64,000 nucleotides of DNA from Campylorhamphus procurvoides (lineage: Eukaryota; Chordata; Aves; Passeriformes; Dendrocolaptidae). Positions 49,400 to 61,957 of the stretch are shown piece after piece (position 1 is the first letter of the stretch; each line of letters opens with the position of its first letter). Location: positions 496,911-560,910 of the forward strand of contig WBMV01008405.1 in assembly GCA_013396655.1 (NCBI GenBank), read 5' to 3'. A program made the translations under genes and the position numbers. The notes under the pieces were generated by a model, which worked only from the letters and a program-made list of their open reading frames with translations, made no database searches and had not been told where the DNA came from.

Positions 49400-50130
49400 T
49401 TTTTTCTTATGGACTGGTAGTTGGCTGAAAGATGAAAAAATGATCTGTTTTCAGAGAGGAGACGGACGTCACCAGTAGAGTTGCTGATGGATCTGTGCTA
49501 AGTTTAACACCAGTCAGTGTATGCATTGGTGATCTGGAAGAGAGTGCAGAATAATTCTAAATTATGAGGGTAGCATAAATGAAAGCTAATTATGAAAAAC
49601 CAAAGAGAGATCTTGTGATGCTTAGTAACTAAGGATGAAGCTTGCTACTGATACTATGAAGTAATGTGTGTAGGGGAGAGCAATCCTACTATTATTAAGC
49701 CTGTGAACTATTAGCACTGAAGGCAGCAGTGCTGTAGAGAGTTTATAATGGTAAATCCAAGTATTGATCAAATGTTTAGGACTGGTCAAAAAAAAAATAG
49801 AGAACAGAAATCTGCTATTCCAGTCTATAAACTGCCTGTGCTTTTGTCTTGACCTCTGGGTGCAGTTCTGATTCCTGTGTTTAAAGAAGAGTAAGGTAAA
49901 AGGAGAGACAACAGAACTAGAAATGGGTGGCAGTGATGATAAAGAGCAATTAAATAGATTGAGAATCTTCAGCCTGGCTAAAGATGAAAATGATGAAAGT
50001 CTATATAGTAGTGTAATGGAAAAAAATGAACAGGGAATGCTTATTAAGTGTCTCTTGTAGTACAAGACCCAGAGGGGATCAAATAAAATTATCAAGTGAC
50101 AGATTTCAGAGCAAATAAAAGGTTGTATGT
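49400..50130 (+). mobile_element. Ancient degenerate CR1 LINE copy
   Basis: Around 49,476-49,560 the order 'gatggatctgtgctaagttt, aacaccagtcag, attggtgatctggaagag' follows the reverse-transcriptase part of amniote CR1 elements, which encodes a GS.L.P..F..FINDL-like stretch. At 49,855-50,110 the blocks ctgggtgcagttctgattcc, gaatcttcagcctggctaaa and caagacccagaggggatcaa follow the 3' UTR of old CR1 elements in the same order. Many small indels destroy the frame. This copy is much older than the CR1 pieces at 23.3 or 54.6 kb. The left boundary is uncertain and could reach about 48.1 kb. Confidence 0.6.
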
Positions 50131-50793
50131 TTTTTGTAGTGCACAGTTTAGCTGTGAGCCACTGTCATGGCTAGGCTTTGCAAATGAAGATTTACAAGGG
50201 CTCTACCCATGCTTGCTACAAGCACACTGGTGGCTAAAAAGGTCAGTGTGAGGTAGGCAAGTCCGATTGCAAAAGGCACAGTNTGGCAGATTCAGACCCA
50301 TATAGAACAGTAGACAGTACAATGGCTCTGTAGACACTGTACATACTGAAGGATTAGCTGGGTGTGAATATCCAGTGCAAAAGTGTCAACTCTTGCTTAG
50401 AAAACACAAAGCCTGGTCCCTGGAGGCTACAGAGGGATCTTGAAGTGCATCTCTGCAAGCATTTCTTGTCCTAATGCTCTTCCCCAGACCTCTGCTCTCC
50501 TAGTCTTTGCTAAAGACACAACATGGGGATAGATTTATCTCTGGTCAGACAGAATATGGCTATTAAAATGTATGCAAAATGAAGAGAAACTGCAGTCCCC
50601 TAAAGAGAATGCTGACTATATGCCACTCCAAATGCATAACAAATACTAGTGAAGAAAACAGGTTGAAGGATGGAATTTTTTAAATTTTCTTGAGCCTAAT
50701 AACTTTCCAAAGGAAAAAAAAATCATTTTTCTTTGAGGGCTGCACCAGTTCTTAGTATACTATGTTTTAGTGCTATTCTTTAGTTGATTGTTT
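50131..50793. other. Intron or intergenic sequence, no gene seen
   Basis: Unremarkable AT-rich sequence containing one N at 50,283. No exon, repeat tail or RNA gene is visible. Confidence 0.5.
50283..50283. other. Single N
   Basis: An undetermined base in unique-looking sequence (cacagt N tggcag). No duplicated flank was seen here, unlike at 41,840 and 42,189. Confidence 0.7.
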
Positions 50794-50868
50794 AGGTGAT
50801 GATTGGTCAAAGATTTGAACTCTGTGATCTTGTAGGTCTTTTCCAACCTTCATAATTCTACAATTCAG
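50794..50868 (+). mobile_element. CR1 LINE tail
   Basis: The last 75 bp or so of a CR1 element: ctctgtgatcttgtaggtct, ttccaaccttcat, then aattctacaattc. It is moderately diverged and 5'-truncated. It may be an independent insertion, or the separated end of the old CR1 copy 0.7 kb upstream in the same orientation. Confidence 0.8.
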
Positions 50869-53800
50869 TGTTATGTGAGGTTTAGTGTCTATACAAGGGA
50901 GTTAAGATTCTTTGTTCTGAGGTGTCAATATTCAGCTTAACTTCCAGTCTTGCTCAAAGGAAGTTAGGTATTTATTATCCCTTGCAGTTTACCTTCAGGT
51001 GGACTTAATTAAAAACCTATATGCAAAATAAACTGCAAAAGTTGGAGACAGGCATACTCATATAATGAAATGCTTACCTGTATAATAAAATGAAAAATAC
51101 ATTATTGAGTCATGAACATGGAAGATGAAGTTTCTTTTCCTATAAATATGGTGAGATTACACCTAGGTTCATTCCTTGTCCAAGTGTACAAAGACTAAAG
51201 CTATACTAGACTTGAACTGAATAAGGACTTAGAGAAAATAGGTTGTTAAGAATAAAGGATGACTTAACTGTTAGACATGGAAATTCCATTTAAATATTAA
51301 AAGTATCTAGAAGTTATGAAACAAGGATTATGTAGTCCTCCAACCCTGTAACAAATGAAATGAAAGAAGAGTCTCCCAGTGGTAAATCTTATGAGCTTGT
51401 GTGAACACAACCAACTCTGAGGTACAGGATCAGGGCAAACACAGTGCTGCACCCTGTAAGGAGTTAGAGAGATGGATGTGGCACTGTACACAAAGCTTAA
51501 CTAACCCAGGAGAATTAGTCTCCTTGTGTTCCTGTGGTCAGTGCAACAAATCAGCTTCTGCAGGGGGTGATAAGGAGCATTCCAGCCTGGTTTCTGCTCT
51601 GAATTACCCTCTAAAGGAGGTTTTCTCTGTCCACACTGGCTACAGAGTGACAAGGGAGACAAAGCAGACTGGCCTCCCTAAGTTAGAGCTGGCTTTTGAA
51701 TATACCCATTCTATATGTTCCGGTCAGATCTGATTTTTTTTTTTAGAAGTTTTAGTAGGTCACTTTTTTCCCAGTGGTACTAAGATAAAATACATAGGAA
51801 GGCAATACTAGCTAAACCCGTTTGTAAAGGCTTCATGAAGAAGTGCCTGTTTTATACTTAAAGTTTAGTTTATCCCACAGAGTTTTTTATAGGTGCCTGA
51901 CAAAGCCAAGAGCTGTATTAAAAACATGATATTGAAGTACTTTCTATTAAAGAAAATGAGTAAAATCAAATATTTTTTCTGAAATAAAAATAAGAATCAT
52001 ACCAAAAGATCCTATGAACTTTTTTTTTAAATTACAAAAGTTTGGCAATAAAGCCTGTTTGAAGGAAGGAGTTAATTATGTACCCCACCAAACACTCTCC
52101 AAGAGTCAGTCCTGTCATTAGCTCAGTTATTTTGATGATTTCCTTGAATGCTCTTCAGTTTTCCTATTTGCTCAACAATAGCAAAACAGACTTCTATGAG
52201 TAATTTCTTCATTTTAATTCTCTATAATGGAATACTATACCAAAAGAAAAAAAGTATAGGAAAAAATCTTATTTTTCTCTTTATTTTGTAATGAATGTAG
52301 TGAGTTAGTGAAGGTGACCACTGGCAATCTGACATTAAAGGAGATTTGGGTCAGCACAGATGACAGTAAGGTTTGATTTTTCTTTAAAAGTGATTTCTTA
52401 CCAGGCGCTATGGAATTGAACCTCACTAGTAACATACTCAGAGGATCACGCTTTCACATCTATTGAAAATCATACTTTAAACCATAGTACATGATCTTAA
52501 ATAGATAAGAGGATGCACCAGCCAGAGCATACTTCTCAAGCAGTATTTATTCCAATGCTACTTCAGGAAGTGGACACTGCTGGTTGGTTTTTTTTAAAAT
52601 GAATGAAATCAGTTATTTGGAAACCATTTTGCTTATACTTTTCTAATGCAAAATCCTCTGGAAGACAGATTGCATATTTCAGTATTAGGAAGCTCCTACA
52701 TATATACCTTTTTTCCCCCACTTTTAATATCAAGTGGACTTGGTGTATTTTTCTTTTTGCTTTGGGAAGGTTGGCAGGCTCTGTAGTTATTCTCTAATGC
52801 CTAACAAATAGTTGATGGTACTTGTTAGTTTTTATCTGGAGGGTTCTTAGTGTTCCTTATGATTGAAGTGGTTGTGAACTCTATAATGAAAATAATAATA
52901 ATTCTGAAGTCAAAATGAAAGTCACATGCTGTCCTTAACTCAGATTATATGAAGCCTGCGTTGCTCACAAAGAAAGTTGTAAATTCTTATGAAACCATTG
53001 ATAAAATGGGAGCCAGAGCCCCAGGCATACCAGAAAACTGCTTATCAGGTCTCTCTTGAGCCCAGCAGTGAGGGACAGACGCACTTCTGACATCACCTCC
53101 TACAGCCTTGCATCCTGCTGGCTCCTGAGAATGCAAAGAAATTGCAAGTCCTGTAATTTTGGAGACTGAAATTGTTGCCAGTTTGCTTTTTCTGCTTTTA
53201 GATATGCCGTCTTTTCTGGTTTTGTTTTTCCATTGTTTTGGTTTTTTTTCTTTGCTTCTCAGCAGTTTTACCTTTAATCATCAAACCGTCACCCAATTAT
53301 ACAAATTTTATAGCTGTTTTTTTTTAAAAAAATTAAATTTCCATTTATCTTTGTGTTTCCTGAAACTTGTAAACATTGTCTCCCTGGTTCCTTTATGTCG
53401 TGCACAAATAATTTCTAATGGGAGTGACTATTTAACAGCATATTAAACACATCCGTGTTAATTATTAAATATATATATGTAACAATTTTATCTTCATTGA
53501 CCCAAATTGGGTAATTTTATGAAGTCTAAAGAAGTTTTTGTTTTAGACTGGGCTACTCTGAGTGGTGGTGTGCTGTGTCAGTTTTCTGTGAGGATTGTTC
53601 AGTTTAACATATATTACCTCACCAAATCAACATTTACATGATCCATTGCAGAGACCGAGGCAGTACTGGCAAGTTCTTAAGCTGTGTTATCTCAAATCTT
53701 GCCAGTGTTGGTATTTGCCTGTTAAATTTGGAGTCTCTAAAGGTGTCAGCTTTGGTCGACTGTGGAGAAGATGCTTTTGAACATGGGGGTTCTGTTGAAT

Positions 53801-54567
53801 GGCTCATGATTTCTAAGCATAAGTAGCTCAAACTGTTGTATTCTTGGTTTAAAGTGTTTGTGCCAACATGGTGATTGGAAAAATCCCAAGAGCAAGACAC
53901 AAAAATCTTCTGATTTCTTCAAGTTAGTGCCAGTCCACTTGCTCTCACTTTCTGTGGTCCAGCTGTTTGCAGTGAGCAAAAGGCAAGGCTGCTTGTCCTG
54001 CAGAACTGCTAAACTGAGGGTAAGGTTGGAATCTGTGGAGATGTGGGACTGGACTGGCTGTGCTGCACTGACAGAACTGTCTTGCCAGGGAAGTATCTGA
54101 GCTACTCACCCATCCTTCCCTTCAGACCAACTGGAAAGAGTCCCACTCATTTGCGGAAAGAATGAGTGGAGGTGCCTGACCTTGGGAGGTGATTCCAGGT
54201 CCTGGATGGCAGATGGAGCAGGCTAAGGCAGGATTTAAGATCAGTGTCTGTACCTGGTTAGGCTTGGGTTGTCTCCAGCTTTGGATGGACACTGGTTTGT
54301 CCTTCTGAGACCAAATTATTCCTGCTGCCTGGAAAAGGAGCCTGCCTATCTACAGTAGGGCTCTGGCTTTGCTTTGGGGACTGATCTGCTATATCAGATA
54401 GAGGCAGTTGTGCATTACGTACTGGAGCCTTTTCTTTCCTCTAGAGTTTGGAACAGTGTCAGCACGGTGGAATTTCAAGGAGCTGAAACATCCAGACATA
54501 GTAGCTGTTTCTCCTTCTTCATCAGCCTTGTGTTTCTTCACTTCTAATTCCCAAAGAAAAAGATACT
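50869..54567. other. Probable intron sequence, no gene seen
   Basis: AT-rich with several T runs (51,733, 52,020, 53,320). No convincing exon is visible. A segment at about 53,970-54,014 has a good acceptor-like CTGTTTGCAG and a donor-like GGTAAGG with one open frame, but it is only about 45 bp and has no protein features. Frames of up to 110 codons are otherwise featureless. Confidence 0.5.
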
Positions 54568-54910
54568 TGGGAGGGGACCTTACTGCTCTCTACAACTACC
54601 TGAAGGAGGTTGTAGCCAGGTGGGGGTATGTCTGTTTTCCCAAGTAACAAGCACTCGCACAAGAGGAAATGACATGAAGTTACACCAGGGGAGGTTTAGA
54701 TTGGATGTTAGTGGAGAAAAAAAATCATGGAAAGGGTGGTCAGAATTGGAACAGGCTGCCCAGGAAGTGGTGGAGTCCACATCTAGATATCCCCAAGGAT
54801 GGTTAGGCATGGCACCTGGGGTTATGGTTTAGTGATGAACGTGACAGTCTTAGGTTGACATTGGACTTGATGACCTTAAAGGTGTTTTTCAGCCTAAATG
54901 ATTCCATGAA
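54568..54910 (+). mobile_element. CR1 LINE fragment, 3' end
   Basis: It begins in the CR1 block cttgggaggggaccttactg, then ctctctacaactacctgaag. It continues through gaggttgtagccaggtgggg and ttggaacaggctgcccagga, and ends in ttggacttgatgaccttaaa followed by ggtgtttttcagcctaaatg and attccatgaatt. It is about 340 bp, 5'-truncated, moderately diverged, and of the same type as the copy at 23.3 kb. An A run replaces part of the usual middle at about 54,716-54,723. Confidence 0.9.
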
Positions 54911-57900
54911 TTTCTTGTGAAATATCTTGAGAATCTTTTATTTCACAAAGTCTGAAAAGAAACACTGTCTCTTCTCCCCTCCCCATAGACAGACCTAGAA
55001 AATTTTAACTTAAAAAATAATTTCTTTGCATTTGTGGGGCTGGGGCCTGGAGGAGAATGGTAGTAGTGCTTGTAGTGAGTTTTGAAACCTTTAGAAGGTA
55101 GGAGTCATTCCAAGAAGTCTGATATAGGTCCTTTGATTCAGCAAAACTTAGAAAGCTCATAAGAATTCAAAGCCAGATGGATTACTTACTTAAATTTATG
55201 AGTTATGACTGGTTCAAGAATTAATTTGAGTTTTGTTTCCTTTTAATGATTCAAGTTAGAAGATAGTTTTGTCCCACAGAAATTTCCTTTTGGCTTACTT
55301 CTCATGAATTAAATAATGTCTTGGAACGTAGTGAAAAGCTGATCAAACATGTGGATGAAATAAAGCTGGGAAAATGGAAAATTCTCAGGTAGCAAGAATT
55401 AAATCAAACTTAGCTGCAAGGCTTTTGGGGAGTGGCATGGTGTTAAGAATGAAGTTTTAGAAAGAAAAATATGTAGCTGTTACAAAAAGCACAGACATTA
55501 AGTACCTTGGAGAGCAGTGACACTCAGGTAAGAATTTCATATCTGGCAGTAGATTTTAAGTGGCTCAGTGGGAAAGAAGGTGTGCCTAGACTTTGTGTCC
55601 ATTAAGTTCTTTGCAGTCAGAGGTTATGACAAAATTTTATCAAAAAGTTTAGGGAATAGAAAACAAACCAAAAAGTTAGGCCAAGAGAAAGACGTTAATG
55701 GCTGCATACCTAAACAGATGTTATAAAAGAGGTCCATTTAACAATCATTTTGTCGTACGTGTCATTTCACATGATTTCATTTTTGCATCTGAATTTTGCC
55801 TGCTACCTGCTAGCCAAGGGTGTTTTTCCTATTGGTCTTTAGTGGCCATGCTGTGTCAAAATATGCCCATGTAACTGTCCACGTTTGCACTAGGGAGTAT
55901 TTTATCGAGAACATTTTATGGATCTTCAACCTTCAAATATGCAGAAGTGTATCAGAACTTGAGACTTTTTTATCTTTTAGAGTAAACATTTCTGAAATAG
56001 CTCAGGACTTTGCTTGAGTGTCAGTTGTGTGTATTCTTGGGTATGTAGGGAAAGAAATTTTGCTGTCTTGTTATTAAAGTTCATAGATGTCTTTGTTGCC
56101 TCAAAAGTTCTTTCACCATTTACATCTCCAGCCTGTTTTAGCTTAAGATCCTTATGAAGAAGCTTCTCTTATTGTACGAGCTGATTTACTCGCATAGGTT
56201 TTCCACCAGCTCTGCTGATAAATATATGTGGCCTGCATGGCACCTTGAAAATCTAGCACGTTTTATCTCTTCCAGGGCAGTCACTTTACTGTGATCTTTC
56301 TTTTTTACACTGAATGTTAATCTCTCTCAAGCTTGTTTTACTGAAATGTTAATTATCACCCTTTTCTTCCCACTCTGATGAATCCATTTTATGCTCCCAC
56401 TTTGTCAGACAAGAATTGCCCCCCCTCCCCCTCCTCTTTCAGGCAGCGTTATTTTCTGCTGGAGTATTAGTTGAAGGGCGTTGGCTTTTAGGACTTTGGG
56501 GCATTTGTGAAGGCTGTTCTTAGTCTAGTAGGATCACTGACTGTGTTTCCTTTCTGGCTGATGGAAAGTGACTGGGGTTTCCAGGGCAATTCTGAGTTTC
56601 CAAGTTAGACTTTTTCTCTGAATTGCCCTCCAGAGAAAGCCACTGCAGCTGCAGCAAGTCTTGATTTGATGGTCACTGGTGAAGAGCTGCATCTTCCTTC
56701 CTCTGGGAGCTTGGGTGTATTGGGAAAGGAGAAATCAGATGAATGACTCACAATTGCACCTTCTCGTTAAGTTATATGGCCTGGGTGTTTATGTTGGCTT
56801 AAAGTAGGTATTCTTGATATAAAATGTACCCTTACAAGTGTTTCAGTGCTTGAGTTGTGTTTCCATTTTCAGTGACTGTTGGAAAGGAGAGAATCCAAAC
56901 AGTTTAGCTGGGATTTTTCTCAGGGTGTCTTTTGTATGATTGTACTGCAAATACTTGGTGGTTGGTATCATTTGCTTTATAATATATTGCTAAATTTCAT
57001 CATAGTTATAAAAAACCTGTCCTGTTTTACCATGTAGAAAAATGTATTTTTATCCTGCCTGAATTTAAGAGATTTTTGAAGCTGGTATGTGATTAAAACA
57101 CTATGTGGTGATGTTACAAAGTTATCACTAATTATTTAATGTCAACTCAAGAAGTTCAGCTCTTGTAGCATGTCCCTGTCTTTGTTCTTGTTCTGAAAAA
57201 ATCTGAGACTTCTACAGAGACAAAGTTACCTTGGAGACTTGGGAGACCTTACTCCTTATCCCTTTGTGTGGTTGCATGAGGTCTGACTCCAGGCTCTATT
57301 AAATCAATAGTTATTGTTTGCTACTAAGGATATACATGATGCTTCATAATGTCTAGATTTTGGGAATTTTAGAAGTAAATGGCATCTCTGCTCTCAAGTA
57401 GCTTTTGTAGAATAAGAAAGGCACTAGACAACAGATGAAGCCTTTGCTGTTCGCTCTCTTGCCTTCTCTTACTTCATTGTTTTCTCTTTCACGTCATGTT
57501 CACTATCTAATCTCATTCAGAAAGTTTGCCTCAAATGTATAAACTGCTGTATTTTAAAGCAAAATTCACATTTGTAATATTTCTGTTACTTGCATATCAT
57601 GTAATTCAAGTAGAAACCCATTGCTGAATCCTGAGTGACTGATTAACTTAATCACATTTCTCGGTTTTTAATATGAGTGGGTTTAATATTTGCACTTTTG
57701 GAACTTAGTTATTTTACATATTTTTCCCCATCATATTTCTACATGTATTTTCATTTTCCTTTTTTATGCTTTCATTTTCTACTGGGAGGGGATTGAGGGT
57801 GGCAGAAGTATGTGAAGATGTGCTGAAAACCACAGCCTTGTGAGGCATAGAATTAAATTGTTTATTTGATGTTAAGAATTTGCTTAATGTTGTACCTAAA

Positions 57901-60900
57901 ATCTGAGTTTGGAAGAAGAATGTGGGGAATTCCTTAAAAAAGCGACACAAAAGCAGGGAAGAAAGTTAGCAGACAGTGATTAATTACTTTATTGCAAAAG
58001 GGGAGCTTTTTGTTTCTCCTCTTGGTTTGAAATGAGTTGCCATGTTCGAGAACGTAGAGATTGGCAGAAGACTTTCCTGTCTTACTAAGTTGTGACATCA
58101 GGAAATAACTAAATTTACCACGGGGAGTTTACCTAACTAACCACAACCTTTTACTAATATGTTCACTTTGTCCTCACATACAAATTTTGAAATAAAAATG
58201 CCAGTACTCAGTGTGTCACTGATGGGAAGTAAAAGGCAATATTTTGGTCATTATTGGTAGGAGGTGAGACTGACATTCACATGAATTTTCCCCAATTAGA
58301 GAACGAGCAGCAAATATTTCATAGAAATTACTTCTTAAAATTTCTGTCATGCTAACCTGGCATTTGGAAATGCTTGTGCTAGTCTTTCAAAGTGGTTTCC
58401 TTTAAATAGGATACTCATTGCATGTTTAAAATGTTTAATGTGTTCTTTAGATTTCAGTCTTCAGCTTTAGCACAGCCCGCAGAATCTTGTTTTCAAGGCC
58501 AGAAAGATCCTCATGCTGTCTTTGAAAACCTTCTGCATGCTAAAGGACATAGCATAGCACTGTGCTCAGCAATGATTCTGCTGTGTTCAGTATCTTGCAA
58601 AAACTTAAAGGGGTAACACAGAATCCATCACTTAGCCTGGTACTCTGTTCAAAACAATTATCCTCACTGATAATTTATACAGACTTAAATCCTTAAGTCT
58701 CACTTGAAGACACTTTGGTTTTATCACTTAAATCACCTGGGCCTTTTTCTGTTTCTTCTCCACTTTATTTAGCACCTCCTGCATACAGTTCCAATATCTG
58801 TGCATTCCAGTATTGATCTCACTATACACAGAAAAAGCAAGATTGGCAGGCTTATTTCTGCTGCATGTCTGGGGATTGCCTTAATCCTTCTTTTCCATAA
58901 CATAAAGCACACATTAAGTGATTTCTTCAGTGATCTAACAGCCCACGAGAGTGCCTGCTATCCAGGTTACGGTCCAAGGTTTTAAATATGCACCAACTTT
59001 GTGTGTTCTGAGAGTAGTACGGCCTTGCCTTTATATATTGGTTTGCCTTCACTGTGTGTTATTTGTTTCTGCAGCTGGGATTTTGTGGAAATACCAGGCC
59101 TGACTGGAGATAAGTCTGCTTATATAGGGTGTCTGCATATTGTAACACTCCTTTAGACTAGATTTTACTCTGTGAGCCTTAAGAGTAAGAAAACAGTCCT
59201 AGACCATGTCTCTTCTAACTCCTTGAATTTTTTAGTAATTTAAATATGTGTCATGTACATGTATGCTTGTTTATCATTATTCTTTGCAATGAAGTCAAGC
59301 TGTACTTTCCTCTTACGTAGGGAAAAACTAGAAAAACTTTACTTCTTTTTTTTCTACAAACTCTAAGACCTTTTGGGAACTCCCCTGTTCCCAGCTTGCC
59401 CTTTTATAAACTCTTCTGTTTTTCTGCTAAGTTAAATTTTTATTTCTTTTCCTAAGCTAGAGGATACTCATGCAGGCTATTGCTGCTTTCTTCTGTGATC
59501 CTGACCACCTGCAGTCCCACATTTGGAGTGTGGGTACAGGCACTGGGAGGGGAAAGAGTTAAGATGCCAGTTTGACGTTTCATGTCTTCTGTTCCTATCT
59601 GATACATTAACTGTGTTTTGGGATGCTGTCTGATGAAGTAACTCCATGGTGTCCAGCACCTTGTACTAAACCAGGGTTATGTTCTGTATTTATAGAAACA
59701 CATTCTGGACCTTTTCAAAATCTGCTCAGAGTTGCTGGCAAGTAAAATAACTCTCTTACAAAGTTCTGGTTTACTGAAATGATTTAGAAAATATAATATA
59801 CTAAAGCAGGAATTCATCTCTTTCATGAGTCCTTCACCTCCTAGGTGATCTTGGCAGACCTTTCTGAACCCATGTTCTGGTAGTTTGTAGCTAAACACAG
59901 GCAGACTAAACCAGGCATTCCAAAGCTCATTCTCTCATATAAATAGTCTAGTGTGGCTTCCCCTGACTCTCTGCCATGGGTGATGGCAATTGTACGTAAA
60001 TGGGTCCTGGAGATGCTTAACTGTGCAATGTCCTCTAAGTCCTAGCATTGGTGCCTGAGAAATTTGGGAGAAGAAGCAAGCAGCATTTCTTTCCTGACAC
60101 CGTGAGATGAAATGTTGGCTTTTCCATGGATAAAGTTGGAGCTATTGATCTGTTTTGGACAACTGACAAGTCAGGATAATCACAGAGCTGTTCAGCTTCC
60201 TTCACGTTCACTTTCTGTCCTCTTAAACCCCTTTTTTCAGTCTCTTACATTACATACAGTAATAACCAGTTTGAGCAGGTACTAAGTACTCCTGGTGTGT
60301 GGTGATTCCTTGTAACAAGGTGTGCTACCAGAACTCTAGAGCTTCAGAAAGTCTAAAGACTTTTTTTCATACAAAAATCTGTTCTGTATTCCTCTCCAAT
60401 ATAAATTGGATCTGGGCTGCTCAGCTGCTGAAGTCTATAAGTGGCTATTCATGGCAGACTGTGAACTTGGAGACAGCACCCTGTGATCTGCTCCTGGTTA
60501 CCCTGAAGCCCCTCTGTTGCCACTCCATGTGTTGCTCTTCAGTAAACACCATGGCTGCACGTGGGTTGTCACCACCAGCATAACTTGGTTTGTGTGGGTC
60601 CCTTCATTACCTATGAGTTGCAGCAACCTGTGAGTTGTTGCTGGGGATAGCTATAAGTGGGGTGAATTATCCAAGTTGTAATTGCCCATTCCTGGCTCTT
60701 GACTTCCCTACCCAGAGGGTAGGTGAGGGTAAAATTCAGTAGAATGCATTTAAAAATAGTGAACGTGTTGATATTTTTTTTGGCAAAATGAAGAGCTTGT
60801 TTTGCAGTGAAGTGTTTAAATTCATGGCGGGCGCAGAGGAATCGCACTATTGTAAACGTCACAAAAAACAGGGGAACAATGTAGATCTGGACTGTTATTC

Positions 60901-61866
60901 CCAATTGGTTTTTTCCTTTTTGTGTTCCCTGGTACATGCTAAAAATATTTTCAATATCTTAACATCTGCATTGTTATGAAATATGGCTTGTCTTTGTTTT
61001 GTTTTCAGCTGTGTCATTCTTGCATTACATTTTGTTCCATTTGCTCTCTTCAGTTGGGATGTGAAGTCATTTTCTTTTGTCAGTTTTAGGCCTAATTGCC
61101 CTGACTCCAGAACTGCACTGTGCGCCACTTGGAAGAAGTTATTTCTTTTGTTCTGCCTCAAAAAAACCCCAGCCTGTGTGTTGGGGAATATGGAGCTATT
61201 TGATTGTGGAATTGTCTTCTGATTGGCAGAGAGGGGCAGAAGACATGATAAAAATAAAGCACCTAATCCTCTTTAAAGGTAGAAGAAATGAAGTTGAAGA
61301 AGGACTGGTATTTTGCATATTACTGTGCATTATCACATCTTCTCTTAAATGAACCATTGTATCCCTTTGATTTTTAACCATAGGATGTGATGCATGGATA
61401 AGGTAGACCTTCTCATGCTTGTCCACACCTCTGGCAGACTCCTAAGCTCCATGGAGCAGAGGATGGTGGTGAATGAAGGTGGGCTGCAGTTCTGATTCAC
61501 ATGTCAAGAGCAAGCAATGAAAAAGGGAAGAAATGGGGCTAAACTTGCTGTGAATACAGGAAAGGGAAGCATTGCTAGACTGGTAATGAGGACAAGATGG
61601 CAGTAGGTGAGAGACAAGTATAGGGAGCTTGGTGGTTGCTGCTTCCCAAAACACTGCCTGAAACACAAGATTGGGTTCCTCTTTCTCTTCTAGTGCTGCA
61701 AAAAATGATACTCAAATACTGGTTTTGGCTTCTTGATGGACTCGAGTAACAGAACTGAGCCTTAATGGTCTTAGTCTGACTCTCAGGTGTGCAGCTGTCA
61801 ATAGGTTGTCACGAAAAAAAGGAATTTGTCTACCTGATTTGATTACTTTTTTGCCTCCCTTAAAGG
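54911..61866. other. Probable intron sequence, no gene seen
   Basis: AT-rich DNA without a recognisable gene or mobile element. C-rich words occur at about 56,418-56,433. A 64-codon frame at 58,422-58,616 follows an acceptor-like tttctttagatttcag but has no adjacent donor, so it is not called. No RNA gene with tRNA-like or snRNA-like boxes was noticed. Confidence 0.45.
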
Positions 61867-61957
61867 TGAGAAAACTTTGCACATACACAATGTGCTTTAA
61901 AAGACATGTTAAGGTGGCAAAGACACCACCAGAACTGGAAAGTACTGAAATCAAGGT
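61867..61957 (+). other. Weak candidate exon
   Basis: A strong pyrimidine-rich acceptor (ttttttgcctcccttaaag) is followed by about 91 bp that is open in frame 1, encoding about 30 mixed basic/polar residues (beginning VRKLCTYTMCFKRHVK). The frame stays open well upstream and downstream (61,806-62,150). The donor AAG|GTTACG is poor, and the phase does not fit a direct join to the 44,580-44,685 candidate. No domain is recognised, so chance is quite possible. Confidence 0.2.

Noticed and set aside
58438..58616. Exon-like open frame after tttctttagatttcag
   Set aside because: No splice donor follows before the stop, and no recognisable protein is seen. A terminal exon is possible but unsupported.
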